Shown here in pieces: positions 25,505-34,705 of a stretch of 64,000 bases of DNA. Position 1 is the first letter of the stretch. Each line of letters opens with the position of its first letter. The notes under the pieces were generated by a model. That model was given only the letters and a program-made list of their open reading frames with translations, did no database searches and had not been told where the DNA came from. The translations under genes were made by a program, and so were the position numbers. Source of the stretch: Parasedimentitalea psychrophila. GTDB taxonomy: Bacteria; Pseudomonadota; Alphaproteobacteria; Rhodobacterales; Rhodobacteraceae. The DNA is taken from positions 1,263,501 through 1,327,500 of the forward strand of contig NZ_CP127247.1 of assembly GCF_030285785.1 (NCBI RefSeq), written 5' to 3'.

Positions 25505-25866
25505 CAGTCTGTGTCTCCTGTCGCCGGGGGTTGATCCCGGTCTTTCGCATTTTTTGCGGCCTCATCGGCCAGTGTCTTTTCCTGGATTTCCTGCGCGCTG
25601 CGAAGCATTGTCTTCACCCCGGCCGCAAGACCCAGCATTATAAACAGCACCATGAATATCGGGAGTGTCCCGAACAGGCGATCCAGCCCATATCCGATGC
25701 CAAAACCGATCCCCAGACCGGCTACTAACTCTATCACCATCCGCCAGGCCATATTGGCCATCGAGTAGTGTTCATCCGCGCGCGGCTTGGGCGCTTGTGC
25801 CTTACGCGCCGCCGAGAGCCGATTCTCGAGCTGCGCCATGCGCTGCTTTTGATCGTCATCGGTCAC
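25504..25866 (-). CDS. atpI: ATP synthase assembly/Mg-uptake-like protein AtpI
   Basis: A 120-residue protein with a basic, soluble N-terminus (residues 1-40) and two membrane helices: [20 protein letters not shown] and [19 protein letters not shown]. This arrangement is typical of AtpI, which aids c-ring assembly. It is the first gene of the F0 operon; the F1 genes are not in the window, a separate-operon arrangement known in alphaproteobacteria. Confidence 0.9.
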   Translation of the reverse strand: MTDDDQKQRMAQLENRLSAARKAQAPKPRADEHYSMANMAWRMVIELVAGLGIGFGIGYGLDRLFGTLPIFMVLFIMLGLAAGVKTMLRSAQEIQEKTLADEAAKNAKDRDQPPATGDTD

Positions 25867-25970
25867 GGCGCCATCCTCACGCGAAATCTGTCTGTGGTGC
25901 TAAGGCGCGGCGGCTGTAGAGTCAATTGTTCAGTTTGACTCGTCGTGTTTTTTGCAAGCCATTGTTATAT

Positions 25971-25993
25971 TGAGTATTTTTAGCAAAAAGAAA
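25971..25993. repeat. Dispersed intergenic repeat, family B copy 1
   Basis: A motif beginning TGAGTATTTTTAGC and continuing AAAAAGAAA, in the gap between atpI and the EamA gene. An almost identical copy is at 29888; related arms occur at 37954, 46639 and 61145. Confidence 0.7.
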
Positions 25994-26050
25994 TCCAACG
26001 CCAGCAGCAGGGCCGCCGATGTTGGTGGCCCCACCCGGTAAAACCCATAT

Positions 26051-26974
26051 TCAACCGTTGGGTTGATTTTGGTTTGGCGCGGATTTTGGTCGCATGGCGC
26101 GTATGATCCTGCCGTCGATCAGCAGTAATCCAGCCAGGATCGCCGCCATGCCGAACAGCTGCTCAGGCAGCAACCGTTCGTCCAGGATCCAGGCGCCGAG
26201 GATCAGCGCTGAAATCGGCGCGATAAAGGTGACCATGGTGATATTGGTCGGCCCGACCTTGGGCAGCACCCAGTAAAAGACAATGAAGGCCGCCGAAGTC
26301 AGAATAAAGCCGATCACCGCCAGAGAGGCCCAGGTCTCTGCCTTTGTGATCACCGGCAGGCCTTCGCTCCACAGCGCCAGCGGGGTGATCGCCAGCGTCG
26401 CCCCGGTCAGCGCCAGGGCAACCAGCACCACCGCCTCCATATCGCGAAAGGCGCGTGCCAGATTGACCGAGAACGCATAGCAGAGCGGCGCGCAGAGGGT
26501 CAGCAGCACCGCCCAAAGCGCTGACGTCTGCCCCGATTGCAGCACAGGAAAGGACAGCACCACAATGCCGCCAATGCCGCAGAGCACGCCGAAGGACTTG
26601 AGCAGGGTGGCGCGTTCTCCGCCGGGCCAGAAATGTGAAACGACAACTGCAAAGGCCGGGGTGATGGCATTGACAATGCCCGCCACACCGCTGGCGATAT
26701 GCTGTTGGCCCAGCGCATAGAAGGCAAAAGGCGCGGCATAGCTGAGCACCCCAAAGCCAAGCAACGCCACCGCGCGGTGCAGGGATATCCTTACCGGCTT
26801 GCGGCAGGCCAGCACATAGATCCAGCAGCCCAGAGCGCCCAATCCGACCCGCCCCATGGACACCGACAGCGGCCCCAACTCGCGCAGCAGAATGGCGTTG
26901 AACATGAATGACATGCCCCAGCCAATGCCCAGCACAAAGATCACTGCCCAATATTTTAGTGCCATTTCGTGCAA
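26051..26974 (-). CDS. EamA/DMT-family transporter
   Basis: A 307-residue inner membrane protein with ten hydrophobic helices in two EamA repeats (first from about residue 10, second from about 155), the drug/metabolite transporter architecture. Motifs such as ARAFRDMEAVVLVALALTGA and GPTNITMVTFIAPISALILGAWILDE in the second repeat match exporter-type members. Substrate cannot be inferred. It is divergent from the small ArsR gene at 27051, which may regulate it. Confidence 0.88.
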   Translation of the reverse strand: MHEMALKYWAVIFVLGIGWGMSFMFNAILLRELGPLSVSMGRVGLGALGCWIYVLACRKPVRISLHRAVALLGFGVLSYAAPFAFYALGQQHIASGVAGIVNAITPAFAVVVSHFWPGGERATLLKSFGVLCGIGGIVVLSFPVLQSGQTSALWAVLLTLCAPLCYAFSVNLARAFRDMEAVVLVALALTGATLAITPLALWSEGLPVITKAETWASLAVIGFILTSAAFIVFYWVLPKVGPTNITMVTFIAPISALILGAWILDERLLPEQLFGMAAILAGLLLIDGRIIRAMRPKSAPNQNQPNG

Positions 26975-27050
26975 CTCCTGCTGTTTCGCATGTTATGACC
27001 GCGCGCCATCGGCATTGTCGATCCAGAACTTGCGGTTTAGAGGTGGGCGG

Positions 27051-27386
27051 ATGAATAATCCGCTTGATACTGTCTTTGCCGCTTTGGCCGATCCAACCCG
27101 CAGGGCGATCCTGACCATGTTGTTGGAGGATGACATGGCGGTGAGCGATGTGGCCGAGCCGTTTGAGATTTCGCTGGCGGCGATATCCAAGCACCTGATG
27201 ATCCTCAGCCGGGCCGGGCTGATCGCGCAGGAAAAGCGTGGCAGGGTGAAATGGTGCAAACTGCAGCCCGACGCCATGCGCGGCACCAGTATTTGGATGC
27301 AGGGGTTTGGTCAGTTTGAGCCGATCAACCTGGACGCATTCGAGCGGTTTCTGGCCGCCGAACTGGGCGATACCAACGCCCTGTAA
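27051..27386 (+). CDS. ArsR-family transcriptional regulator
   Basis: A 111-residue winged helix-turn-helix protein: LDTVFAALADPTRRAILTMLLE, then DVAEPFEISLAAISKHLMILSRAGLIAQEKRGRVKW. The ArsR fold is clear; there is no CxC metal-binding motif in the recognition helix, so metal sensing is unlikely. The C-terminal PINLDAFERFLAAELGD resembles SdpR-like members that act with SRPBCC partners. The start at 27051 follows AGGTGGGCGG; the long open frame upstream is antisense to the transporter. It ends four bases before the convergent transporter gene. Confidence 0.85.
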   Translation: MNNPLDTVFAALADPTRRAILTMLLEDDMAVSDVAEPFEISLAAISKHLMILSRAGLIAQEKRGRVKWCKLQPDAMRGTSIWMQGFGQFEPINLDAFERFLAAELGDTNAL

Positions 27387-27389
27387 GGG

Positions 27390-28292
27390 TCACGCCTTGG
27401 CCCGCGTTGGTTTGACATCACCTTCCAGCAGTATCCCCAGCGCGATCACCGTCATCACAATACCCACCAGGATCATGCCAACAGGGGCCGGCCGACCCAG
27501 AGCAATTTCCCAGAGGATCACCCAGCTGGGAGTCAGATAGGTATAGGCCATGACCTTGGCCGAGGGCAGATGCAACGTTGCGAACTGCAGCAGGACAAAA
27601 GTTATCGAACTGGCGCAGATCGCCAGGTATCCAAGCCCGATCCAGACCATCATCGGCAGTTGCAGCCAGTTGGTGGCACGGATATCGGACCAGCCGAACA
27701 GCAACAGGATCAGCGCTCCGGCGACCAGCATGCCAAAAGTAAACACCACCGGCGGCTCGCCCCGGTTCAACCTGCGCACCAGCGGGGTATAGAGCGCATG
27801 CGCCACGCAGCCCCAGAAATAGATCGCCTCACCCTGACCGAACTGGAACGCGCGAAAGGCGGCCCAATCGGCCTGAAAGATCACCCACAGGGCACCAGCG
27901 CCGCCGATGGCCAGCGCCAGCGCCATGCGCGCTGTGGTGATCTGGCGCAACAGAAACCAGCCTGCAATAGCGCTGAGCACCGGGGTCAGGGTGAACACGG
28001 CCGCAGCACTGACGGGCGCAGCACTCTTCAGCCCGTAGAACATCAACACAAAATAGCCGGCGAACAGGCCGCCAAGCAGCACAAACCGCCAAGGCGCGCG
28101 AAACTGCTGCCGCCGCAATCCGTGGGTGGCCATGGCCACCGTGCCTATCACCACCGCCGCAATGACAAATCGCGCCGCGTTCAGTGCTGCCGGGGCAATG
28201 TCGTTGGCAATCATCGAGCCCAGCGAGAACGATCCGGCCACCAGCGCTGAAAACACCAGCATCGCCAGATGGCCGCGCAGTGCATTGCTCAT
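27390..28292 (-). CDS. EamA/DMT-family transporter
   Basis: A 300-residue protein with ten hydrophobic helices in two EamA repeats, starting MSNALRGHLAMLVFSALVAGSFSLGSM. APAALNAARFVIAA and PSAKVMAYTYLTPSWVILWEIALG are typical EamA stretches. Its ATG overlaps the stop of the LysR gene by 4 bases (ATGA), so the regulator and transporter form one operon and the LysR protein probably controls export of its ligand. The longer open frame upstream lies within lysR and is spurious. Confidence 0.88.
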   Translation of the reverse strand: MSNALRGHLAMLVFSALVAGSFSLGSMIANDIAPAALNAARFVIAAVVIGTVAMATHGLRRQQFRAPWRFVLLGGLFAGYFVLMFYGLKSAAPVSAAAVFTLTPVLSAIAGWFLLRQITTARMALALAIGGAGALWVIFQADWAAFRAFQFGQGEAIYFWGCVAHALYTPLVRRLNRGEPPVVFTFGMLVAGALILLLFGWSDIRATNWLQLPMMVWIGLGYLAICASSITFVLLQFATLHLPSAKVMAYTYLTPSWVILWEIALGRPAPVGMILVGIVMTVIALGILLEGDVKPTRAKA

Positions 28293-29167
28293 TTGCACCA
28301 GCCCTTGGCGTGGTCCTTCAGGAAGGTCAGAAAGGCTTGCACTTTGGTGGTGCGGTGCAGATCCACATGGGTGACCAGCCACAAGGCGCCTTCCCATTCC
28401 GGCTGTGGCTCCATCATCTGCACCAGATCGGCGTGCCGCTCCGCCTCCCAGACAGACATGAAGCCAATCCCGGCGCCGCACCGCACTGCCTCTTGCATGG
28501 TAAAGCCATTGGTGCAGCGAAAGGTGATCGCCTCGGCTGGCGCATGGTTTCGCAGCCACTTGCTGAACGGCGCCCGGCTATTGTCATCATCGGTGCCAAT
28601 GAAGCGGTGATTGGCAAAATCCTCGACGCCTTTTAGCACCCCGTGACGAGCCACATAGCCCTGTGAGGCATACAGGCCGATCCGCTGTTTGACGAAGGGC
28701 TGCACCACATTGTCGGGCTGATCCGGCGCCGCCCCGGCCCGCACCGCCACATGGGCCTCGCCATATTCCAGCCGGAACAACCGGTCACCGGTCAGATATC
28801 GTATGATCAGCCCCGGATGCAGCGCCTGAAATTCGGCCAGCACCGGCACCATCATCGGCGCCAGGGTGGCCAGTGACGTCACCACCAGCTCGCCCGAGAC
28901 ATCGTCACCCAGCCCCTTGAGGCGGCCAACCAACTGGCTGAACTGATCATCGGTCGCCTGCGCCACCCGCAGCAGGTCAGCGCCAGCCTCGGTCGCGGTA
29001 TAGCCCCGCGCATGACGCTGAAACAGTTTCACCCCCAGTCGCGCCTCGATGGCATCAATATGACGGATCACCGTGGCATGGTGTACGCCCAGCACCTCGG
29101 CCGCGCCGCTGACGGTGCCCATACGGGCCACTTGATATGCGGTGCGAACCTCGTCCCAGTTTTCCAT
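28289..29167 (-). CDS. LysR-family transcriptional regulator
   Basis: A 292-residue regulator: N-terminal helix-turn-helix (AYQVARMGTVSGAAEVLGVHHATVIRHIDAIEARLGVKLFQR, about residues 10-52) and a periplasmic-binding-like effector domain. The sequence LGVHHATVIRHI differs from the usual LxxSQPAVSxxI but is common in the group that regulates quinone or oxidoreductase genes. GGAGAGC ahead of 29167 fixes the start. It is divergent from azoR and overlaps the downstream transporter gene. Confidence 0.9.
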   Translation of the reverse strand: MENWDEVRTAYQVARMGTVSGAAEVLGVHHATVIRHIDAIEARLGVKLFQRHARGYTATEAGADLLRVAQATDDQFSQLVGRLKGLGDDVSGELVVTSLATLAPMMVPVLAEFQALHPGLIIRYLTGDRLFRLEYGEAHVAVRAGAAPDQPDNVVQPFVKQRIGLYASQGYVARHGVLKGVEDFANHRFIGTDDDNSRAPFSKWLRNHAPAEAITFRCTNGFTMQEAVRCGAGIGFMSVWEAERHADLVQMMEPQPEWEGALWLVTHVDLHRTTKVQAFLTFLKDHAKGWCK

Positions 29168-29295
29168 TCTCTGCTCTCCGGTTTTTGCGCCCATATGCGC
29201 ATTTTTGCACAGTACATGTGAGTTGTCGGCGATTGCGTTCGAAATTGCAAGGATCCAAGTATCAGGCCAGCACCCCAAACACAGGAACCAAAGAG

Positions 29296-29877
29296 ATGAC
29301 CCAGACCATCCTTCACATCGACGCCTCCGCCCGTATCCAGGGCTCCACCTCACGCGATTTGACCGCGCAAATCATCGAGCGGCTGAACGCCGATCAGGTG
29401 ATCCGCCGCGATCTGACCAGCCCGCTGCCGCAGCTCACCGAAGACTGGATCAATGCCAATTTCACCCCAGCCAATGACCGCGACGCCGTGCAGCGCGACT
29501 TGCTGGCCCTCTCCGACCAACTGGTCGAAGAGGTCAAAGCCGCTGATACCCTGGTGATCGGCGTGCCGATCTACAACTTTGCAGTTCCCGCCAGCCTTAA
29601 GGCCTGGATTGATCTGCTTGCCCGCGTTGGCCTGACCTTCCACTATACCGAAACCGGCCCCGAAGGCCTGCTGAAAGGCAAACGCGCCATTATTGCGGTG
29701 GCATCAGGCGGCACTCAGGTCGGATCGGACATCGACTTTGCCACCGGCTATCTGCGCCATATTCTGGGCTTCTTGGGCATCACAGATGTGCAGTTTGTTG
29801 CCGCCGATGCGATAATGGCGGATGCTGAGGCGGCACTGAAACGCGCCAGAACAGCAATCGAGGCGCTTGCGGCCTGA
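29296..29877 (+). CDS. azoR: FMN-dependent NADH-azoreductase/quinone reductase
   Basis: A 193-residue flavodoxin-like protein of the AzoR/AcpD family. ILHIDASARIQGSTSRDL provides the FMN phosphate loop, PIYNFAVPASLKAWIDLLARVGLTFHYTETGPEG the FMN ring site, and VASGGTQVGSDIDFATGYLRHILGFLGI the conserved dimer and cofactor region. Such enzymes reduce quinones and azo dyes two electrons at a time as detoxification. The divergent LysR gene suggests induction by electrophiles such as quinones. Confidence 0.92.
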   Translation: MTQTILHIDASARIQGSTSRDLTAQIIERLNADQVIRRDLTSPLPQLTEDWINANFTPANDRDAVQRDLLALSDQLVEEVKAADTLVIGVPIYNFAVPASLKAWIDLLARVGLTFHYTETGPEGLLKGKRAIIAVASGGTQVGSDIDFATGYLRHILGFLGITDVQFVAADAIMADAEAALKRARTAIEALAA

Positions 29878-29887
29878 CCTTCGCATG

Positions 29888-29958
29888 TGAGTATTTTCAG
29901 CAAAAAGAAACAATGAGAGGCGCGGAACCGCCCTAGTTTTTTTTGCCCCCAATACTCA
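29888..29958. repeat. Dispersed repeat family B copy 2, with inverted partner
   Basis: TGAGTATTTTCAGC and AAAAAGAAA at 29888-29910 are mirrored by TTTTTTTTGCCCCCAATACTCA-type sequence ending at 29958, making an imperfect inverted repeat with an internal small stem (GGCG / CGCC). The T-run makes it a plausible terminator for azoR. The rest of the roughly 300-base gap to 30178 holds no ORF I can support. Confidence 0.65.
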
Positions 29959-30178
29959 TGACACAACGCCGCTCTACACCCTGATCGATCAACTGGAGCG
30001 TTGCGCATGGGGGATAAAATCCCCGTGCGCATTCGCTTTGGCGACGTCGCGGCTGTTACCTGAGGTGAGATGACATACGGTCAGGCAGTATAGAACCTGA
30101 CAAAATCAAGGCAGACAGTATCAGGACCAGCTTGACTGGCCGGGCCGCCGCCTTGGCGGCTCACGGGCCTGCGCGGTG

Positions 30179-30706
30179 TCAGAGCCAGTTGACCGCACAA
30201 TCTATACGATCAAAGAACGCCAGCAGATCCGCCCGGGTCATCGCAACGGTGCGGGTGTTTATCAGCGGATGCATATAGATCACATCAGCCTGCTGCGCCG
30301 CACCGTCCATATAAAAAACCACCTCGTTCTGCACTCCGGTGATCATCGACAAAGGCGTCACCGCGCCGGGAAGAATACCCAGATGCTGCATCAGCCGCTT
30401 GGGCGAACCAAACGACAGCTTGCCCACGCCCAGTTCCGCGCCCAGCTCCTTTAGGTCGATCTTGCGGTCCTGTTCCAGCGTCACCAGATAATTGCGCTTT
30501 TTGCCATCACGCAGATACAGGTTCTTGACCCGCAGTGCCTGCTCTCCGGGCACCACCATCGCCGCCTCAACCTCTTTGGCCTCGCCAACCGAATGCAGCG
30601 GCGGGTGTTCGTGCAGGATATATCCCAGCCCCCAGCCATCCAGTTGCGCCAACAGCGCGTCTGACGATAGCGGCATCTGATCCAGATCCTGAGGTATTAT
30701 GTCCAT
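30179..30706 (-). CDS. YbaK/ProX-type aminoacyl-tRNA deacylase
   Basis: A 175-residue single-domain YbaK protein. HEHPPLHSVGEA near the N-terminus, VKNLYLRDGKKRNYLVTLEQDRKIDLKEL with the conserved Lys, LSFGSPKRLMQHLGILPGAVTPLSMI and the C-terminal HPLINTRTVAMTRADLLAF are typical of the PrdX/ProXp-ala group, which hydrolyses mischarged Ala-tRNA(Pro). It is free-standing, i.e. not fused to ProRS. A TTG codon nine codons upstream is possible, but I take the ATG at 30706. Confidence 0.88.
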   Translation of the reverse strand: MDIIPQDLDQMPLSSDALLAQLDGWGLGYILHEHPPLHSVGEAKEVEAAMVVPGEQALRVKNLYLRDGKKRNYLVTLEQDRKIDLKELGAELGVGKLSFGSPKRLMQHLGILPGAVTPLSMITGVQNEVVFYMDGAAQQADVIYMHPLINTRTVAMTRADLLAFFDRIDCAVNWL

Positions 30707-30815
30707 GTCATCCGTCCACGCCTGATTAAACAATCAGCGCAGATCACGCGGAATGACAGGCAATTGCAATATGGAAAACGCCCGGCAGCAGCACCGGACG
30801 CTTCCTTGGCAGCCC

Positions 30816-32738
30816 CTATGCCTCAACAAAATCCGCCCGCTTGGCCTCTTGGTAGTGGTCGAAATCACTGCTGAACCAACCGGTCCCGCGTGAGATACTG
30901 GCCAGTGAGCTGCACAGCTCGTCCTGCACCGCCATCGGCAGCAGAGCTTCAAACACATCCCAGCCGGCCGCATCCGGGTTGTTTTCAAACCCCAGTATCT
31001 GCCCCTTCATGCCGCTGACCACTGGCACCAATCCCCCGGTGAATATCGAGGGCACATGAATATTTACCCGCATGATCGGCTGCAACAGTACCGGCCCGGC
31101 CTCGCGCAGCGCCTCGCGTACTGCGTTTTTGCCCGCGGTGCGGAAAGCAAAGTCCGAGCTGTCCACCGCGTGATGTTTGCCGTCCTTCAGGATCACACAA
31201 AGATCATCCACCGGATGACCGTTCAGCCCCTCCAGCAGCGCCTCCCGCGCGCCCGCCTCGACCGAGGGGATATAGTTCTTGGGCACCGCGCCGCCCTTGA
31301 TCTGCTCCTCAAAGTGAAATCCACTGCCGCGCGGCTCGGGGCGCAGCTCGATCTTGATATCGGCGAACTGGCCGGCACCGCCGGATTGCTTGCGGTGGCG
31401 ATACTGGAGCTCAACCGACCGGGTGATCGTTTCGCGCAGGGCGGGCGGCACTCTGGACTCGTCAACGTCAATACCAAACCCCTGCTTCAAAACCCGCAGC
31501 ATACGGCGCATGTGCAGGGGTCCCTGCGCATTCAACACCACATGCCCGGTCTGCTCATGGTGCTCGACCAGCAGCGCCGGGTCAATTTCCACCATCTTTT
31601 CCAGTGCCACCGACAGCCGGGCATCATCGCGGTCCCGCACCGGCGTCACCAGCCGCCGAAAGGTCGAGGGATGCGGCTGCGCCCAATCCGGCAGTGCCGC
31701 ACTGCCATCGCGCAGATAGGCATAGCCCAAATTCAGATGATCGGACTTCACCGCCTGCCCCAGATCGCCTGAGGCCAGCCCGCGCCCGTTAGACCCCATC
31801 GTCAACCCGGTCAGCGACCCCAGCGTCGCGCCGCCCACCGGCACCCCGTTGCCCATGCCGCCATCCATCGCCCGCACCGTCACTGTCTTGCCCAGATGTT
31901 TGACCAGATCCGCCAGACAACCAACCGCGACCACCTCGCCGCCCGGTTTAGATCTGCGTGACAGCCGCTCCAGCGTCACCCCGACATCAGGTGCCTCGTG
32001 ACGCAGCGATTTCATCAACCGCATCACACCATTACAATGGCTCGCCGATCCCAGCAGCACTGGCAGCAGATCATTGTGCTGCAGCACCTTGGTGGCGACA
32101 TCGTAGACCTCAGCGGTCAGGATCTTATGATCCTCGATCAACTCCTCCATCAGATGATCATCAAAATCCGCCAGCGCCTCCAGCATCTCGCCGCGCGCCT
32201 CCTGCTCGCGGCTCATCATGTCGCGGGGCAGCGCCACCAGCGCCGAGGGCCTTCCCTCGTTATATTTCCAGGCCCGTTCCGAGATCAGGTCAACCGCCCC
32301 CACCACCTCGCCGCCCCGACGCATCGGCACCTGCCGCAGCACCAGATTATGACCGCAGTAGGTTTGCAGCGATTCGACAATCCGCGCCACCCGGTGCAGG
32401 GCCACATCCATTCGGTTGACAAAAAGAAAGGCGGGGATGCCCGCCTCCTCAACCAACCTGAGATACGGTGCGCTGAGCACCGCCGCCTCGGCATCTGCCG
32501 GGACCACCAGCACCGCCGCATCACTGGCCGCCAATGCAGGCCCCGCCTGCGCCAGGTTTTCCGGCCCGCCGGCAATATCAATCGCGGCCCAGTCTTCGCC
32601 CATAAATTGGAACGGCTGCAACGCCGCCACCTGCGCCACGTCCTGACGCCTGCCAGCCGTGCCCTCCAGCGCGGCCAAAGCGGCCGCAAGTGTCGACTTA
32701 CCCGACTGCGACGGCCCCAAAATCGTAAATACTCTCAT
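30816..32738 (-). CDS. EF-G-like GTPase paralogue with altered GTP-binding motifs
   Basis: About 640 residues with the domain order of EF-G (GTPase, II, III, IV, V). The G motifs are not those of true EF-G: P-loop GPSQSGKST (residues 8-16) instead of the GHVDHGKTT-type, IDIAGGPE instead of DTPGH, and NRMD instead of NKMD. Domain IV has QSGGAGQFADIKIELRPEPRGSGF and domain V VSGMKGQILGFE. It is the EF-G-like (FusA2-type) protein found beside canonical EF-G in many proteobacteria; its role is unclear. GAGGG favours the Met at 32738; one two codons upstream is possible. Confidence 0.85.
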   Translation of the reverse strand: MRVFTILGPSQSGKSTLAAALAALEGTAGRRQDVAQVAALQPFQFMGEDWAAIDIAGGPENLAQAGPALAASDAAVLVVPADAEAAVLSAPYLRLVEEAGIPAFLFVNRMDVALHRVARIVESLQTYCGHNLVLRQVPMRRGGEVVGAVDLISERAWKYNEGRPSALVALPRDMMSREQEARGEMLEALADFDDHLMEELIEDHKILTAEVYDVATKVLQHNDLLPVLLGSASHCNGVMRLMKSLRHEAPDVGVTLERLSRRSKPGGEVVAVGCLADLVKHLGKTVTVRAMDGGMGNGVPVGGATLGSLTGLTMGSNGRGLASGDLGQAVKSDHLNLGYAYLRDGSAALPDWAQPHPSTFRRLVTPVRDRDDARLSVALEKMVEIDPALLVEHHEQTGHVVLNAQGPLHMRRMLRVLKQGFGIDVDESRVPPALRETITRSVELQYRHRKQSGGAGQFADIKIELRPEPRGSGFHFEEQIKGGAVPKNYIPSVEAGAREALLEGLNGHPVDDLCVILKDGKHHAVDSSDFAFRTAGKNAVREALREAGPVLLQPIMRVNIHVPSIFTGGLVPVVSGMKGQILGFENNPDAAGWDVFEALLPMAVQDELCSSLASISRGTGWFSSDFDHYQEAKRADFVEA

Positions 32739-33205
32739 GCTCATATCCCTCTTCGGCGTCCAAATAGGCTGCACGAAGGAAAAGCGCGGCGTATCTCAGC
32801 CGCGTTGACTGTCTGAATATGAGCTCTGCCTCAGCCCGTCAGGTCGCAAGGCAACACCCCGGTTCGGGAGTCGGGCCATGACGGTACAGTGCCAAGTCTT
32901 TGCCAAGGCCGCGCTGCCGTCAAGGGTCAGATCACATATTCCTGCCCACAGTCCTGCCCTCGGCGCTGGCCACAGTCTTACCCACTGCCTTACCCTCGGC
33001 CCTGGCCGCCTTTGCTTGACTCCGCCACCGATCAGGCGTAACGCCAGCCTCAACATCCGGGAGAACTCTAATCTTCCGGTCCCGGACCTTGCGTCAGGGA
33101 TCGCCCCCCACCAGCGTGTTACGCCCGTGGGGGCAATTGTGTATGGACCATTTGCCCCTATCTTATGGGGCGCCAAGACTGAAACGGCAAAGGAGCCCGA
33201 TAGGC
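32739..33205. other. Long non-coding gap and ffh leader
   Basis: No convincing gene: open frames here lack ribosome-binding sites and family features. Two near-identical 17-base segments (TGCCCTCGGCGCTGGCC at 32955 and TACCCTCGGCCCTGGCC at 32991) differ at two positions. Close to ffh, TTGCCCC (33152-33158) can pair either with GGGGCAA (33130-33136) or with GGGGC (33167-33171), giving two mutually exclusive hairpins ahead of the AAAGGAG of ffh. Confidence 0.5.
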
Positions 33206-34705
33206 ATGTTTGAAAATCTATCCGAACGCCTATCCGGTGTATTTGACCGGCTGACCAAGCAGGGCGCACTGAGCGACGAAGACGTCAAGACCGCGCTGCG
33301 CGAAGTCCGGGTTGCGCTGCTTGAGGCTGATGTCTCGCTGCCGGTGGCCCGTGAGTTCATCAAGAAAGTACAGGATCAGGCCACTGGCCAGGCGGTGACC
33401 AAATCGGTCACACCGGGCCAGCAGGTCGTCAAGATCGTGCATGACGCGCTGATCTCCACCCTGCAGGGCGACGGCGATCCCGGCCAGCTTAAGATCGACA
33501 ACCCGCCCGCTCCAATTCTGATGGTTGGCCTGCAGGGCTCGGGTAAGACCACCACCACCGGTAAGCTGGCCAAACGCCTGAAAGAGCGTGAGGGCAAGCG
33601 GGTGCTGATGGCCTCGCTGGATATCTATCGCCCGGCGGCGATGGAGCAGCTGGCGATTCTGGGCAAGCAGCTGGGTGTGGATACCCTGCCGATCGTGGCC
33701 GGCCAGAAACCCGTCGATATTGCCAAGCGCGCCAAACAGCAGGCCAGCCTTGGCGGCTATGACGTCTACATCCTCGACACCGCCGGCCGCCTTCACATCG
33801 ACGCCCTTCTGATGCAAGAGGTCGAAGACGTCCGCAACGCCGTCACCCCGCGCGAAACGCTGCTGGTGGTTGACGGGCTGACCGGTCAGGTCGCGGTCGA
33901 AGTGGCGCAGGAATTCGACGACAAGATTGGCGTCACCGGCGTGGTGCTGACCCGGATGGACGGCGATGGTCGCGGCGGTGCCGCCCTGTCGATGCGTGCG
34001 GTCACCGGCAAGCCGATCCGCTTTGTCGGCGTCGGCGAAAAACTGGACGCGCTTGAAACCTTTGAGCCCGAACGCATCGCCGGCCGTATCCTCGGCATGG
34101 GTGACATCGTGGCGCTGGTCGAAAAGGCCCAGGACACCATCGAGGCCGAGCAGGCCGAAAAGATGATGAAGCGCATGATGAAGGGTCAGTTCAATATGAA
34201 CGACCTGCGCACCCAGCTGGAACAGATGCAGCAGATGGGCGGCATGGAAGGCATGATGTCGATGATGCCCGGCATGGGCAAAATGGCCAAACAGGTGCAG
34301 GAGTCCGGCTTTGACGACAAGGCCCTGAAACGCCAGATCGCGCTGATCCAGTCGATGACCAAGAAAGAACGCGCCAACCCCAAGTTGCTGCAGGCCAACC
34401 GCAAAAAGCGCATCGCGCGCGGCGCCGGTATGGAGGTCGCCGATCTCAACAAGCTTCTCAAAATGCACCGCCAGATGGGCGACATGATGAAGAAGATGGG
34501 CAAGATGGGCAAAGGTGGCATGCTCAAGCAAGCCATGAAGGGCATGATGGGCAAGGGCGGCGGCATGCCCGGCGCTGGCGATATGGGCGGCATGGATCAG
34601 GCGGCGCTGGAAGCGGCGGCCAAGCAGATGGGCGGCAAACTGCCCGGCATGGGCGGCGGCATGGGCCTGCCCGCTGGCCTCAGCGGCTTTGGCAAGAAGA
34701 AATGA
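33206..34705 (+). CDS. ffh: Signal recognition particle GTPase Ffh
   Basis: A 499-residue SRP54 homologue that binds 4.5S RNA and signal sequences and delivers ribosomes to FtsY. N domain: MFENLSERLSGVFDRLTK; G domain with P-loop GLQGSGKTTTTGKLA, DTAGRL and TRMDGDGRGGAAL; C-terminal Met-rich M domain (from about residue 320), ending in a Gly/Met-rich tail (KGGMLKQAMKGMMGKGGGMPG). The AAAGGAG upstream places the start at 33206. It heads a run of overlapping genes ending with ribosomal protein genes. No SRP RNA gene was seen. Confidence 0.97.
   Translation: MFENLSERLSGVFDRLTKQGALSDEDVKTALREVRVALLEADVSLPVAREFIKKVQDQATGQAVTKSVTPGQQVVKIVHDALISTLQGDGDPGQLKIDNPPAPILMVGLQGSGKTTTTGKLAKRLKEREGKRVLMASLDIYRPAAMEQLAILGKQLGVDTLPIVAGQKPVDIAKRAKQQASLGGYDVYILDTAGRLHIDALLMQEVEDVRNAVTPRETLLVVDGLTGQVAVEVAQEFDDKIGVTGVVLTRMDGDGRGGAALSMRAVTGKPIRFVGVGEKLDALETFEPERIAGRILGMGDIVALVEKAQDTIEAEQAEKMMKRMMKGQFNMNDLRTQLEQMQQMGGMEGMMSMMPGMGKMAKQVQESGFDDKALKRQIALIQSMTKKERANPKLLQANRKKRIARGAGMEVADLNKLLKMHRQMGDMMKKMGKMGKGGMLKQAMKGMMGKGGGMPGAGDMGGMDQAALEAAAKQMGGKLPGMGGGMGLPAGLSGFGKKK

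Noticed and set aside
32878-33213. 111-codon plus-strand ORF before ffh
   Set aside because: No ribosome-binding site, no domain, odd composition; it overlaps the ffh start in another frame.
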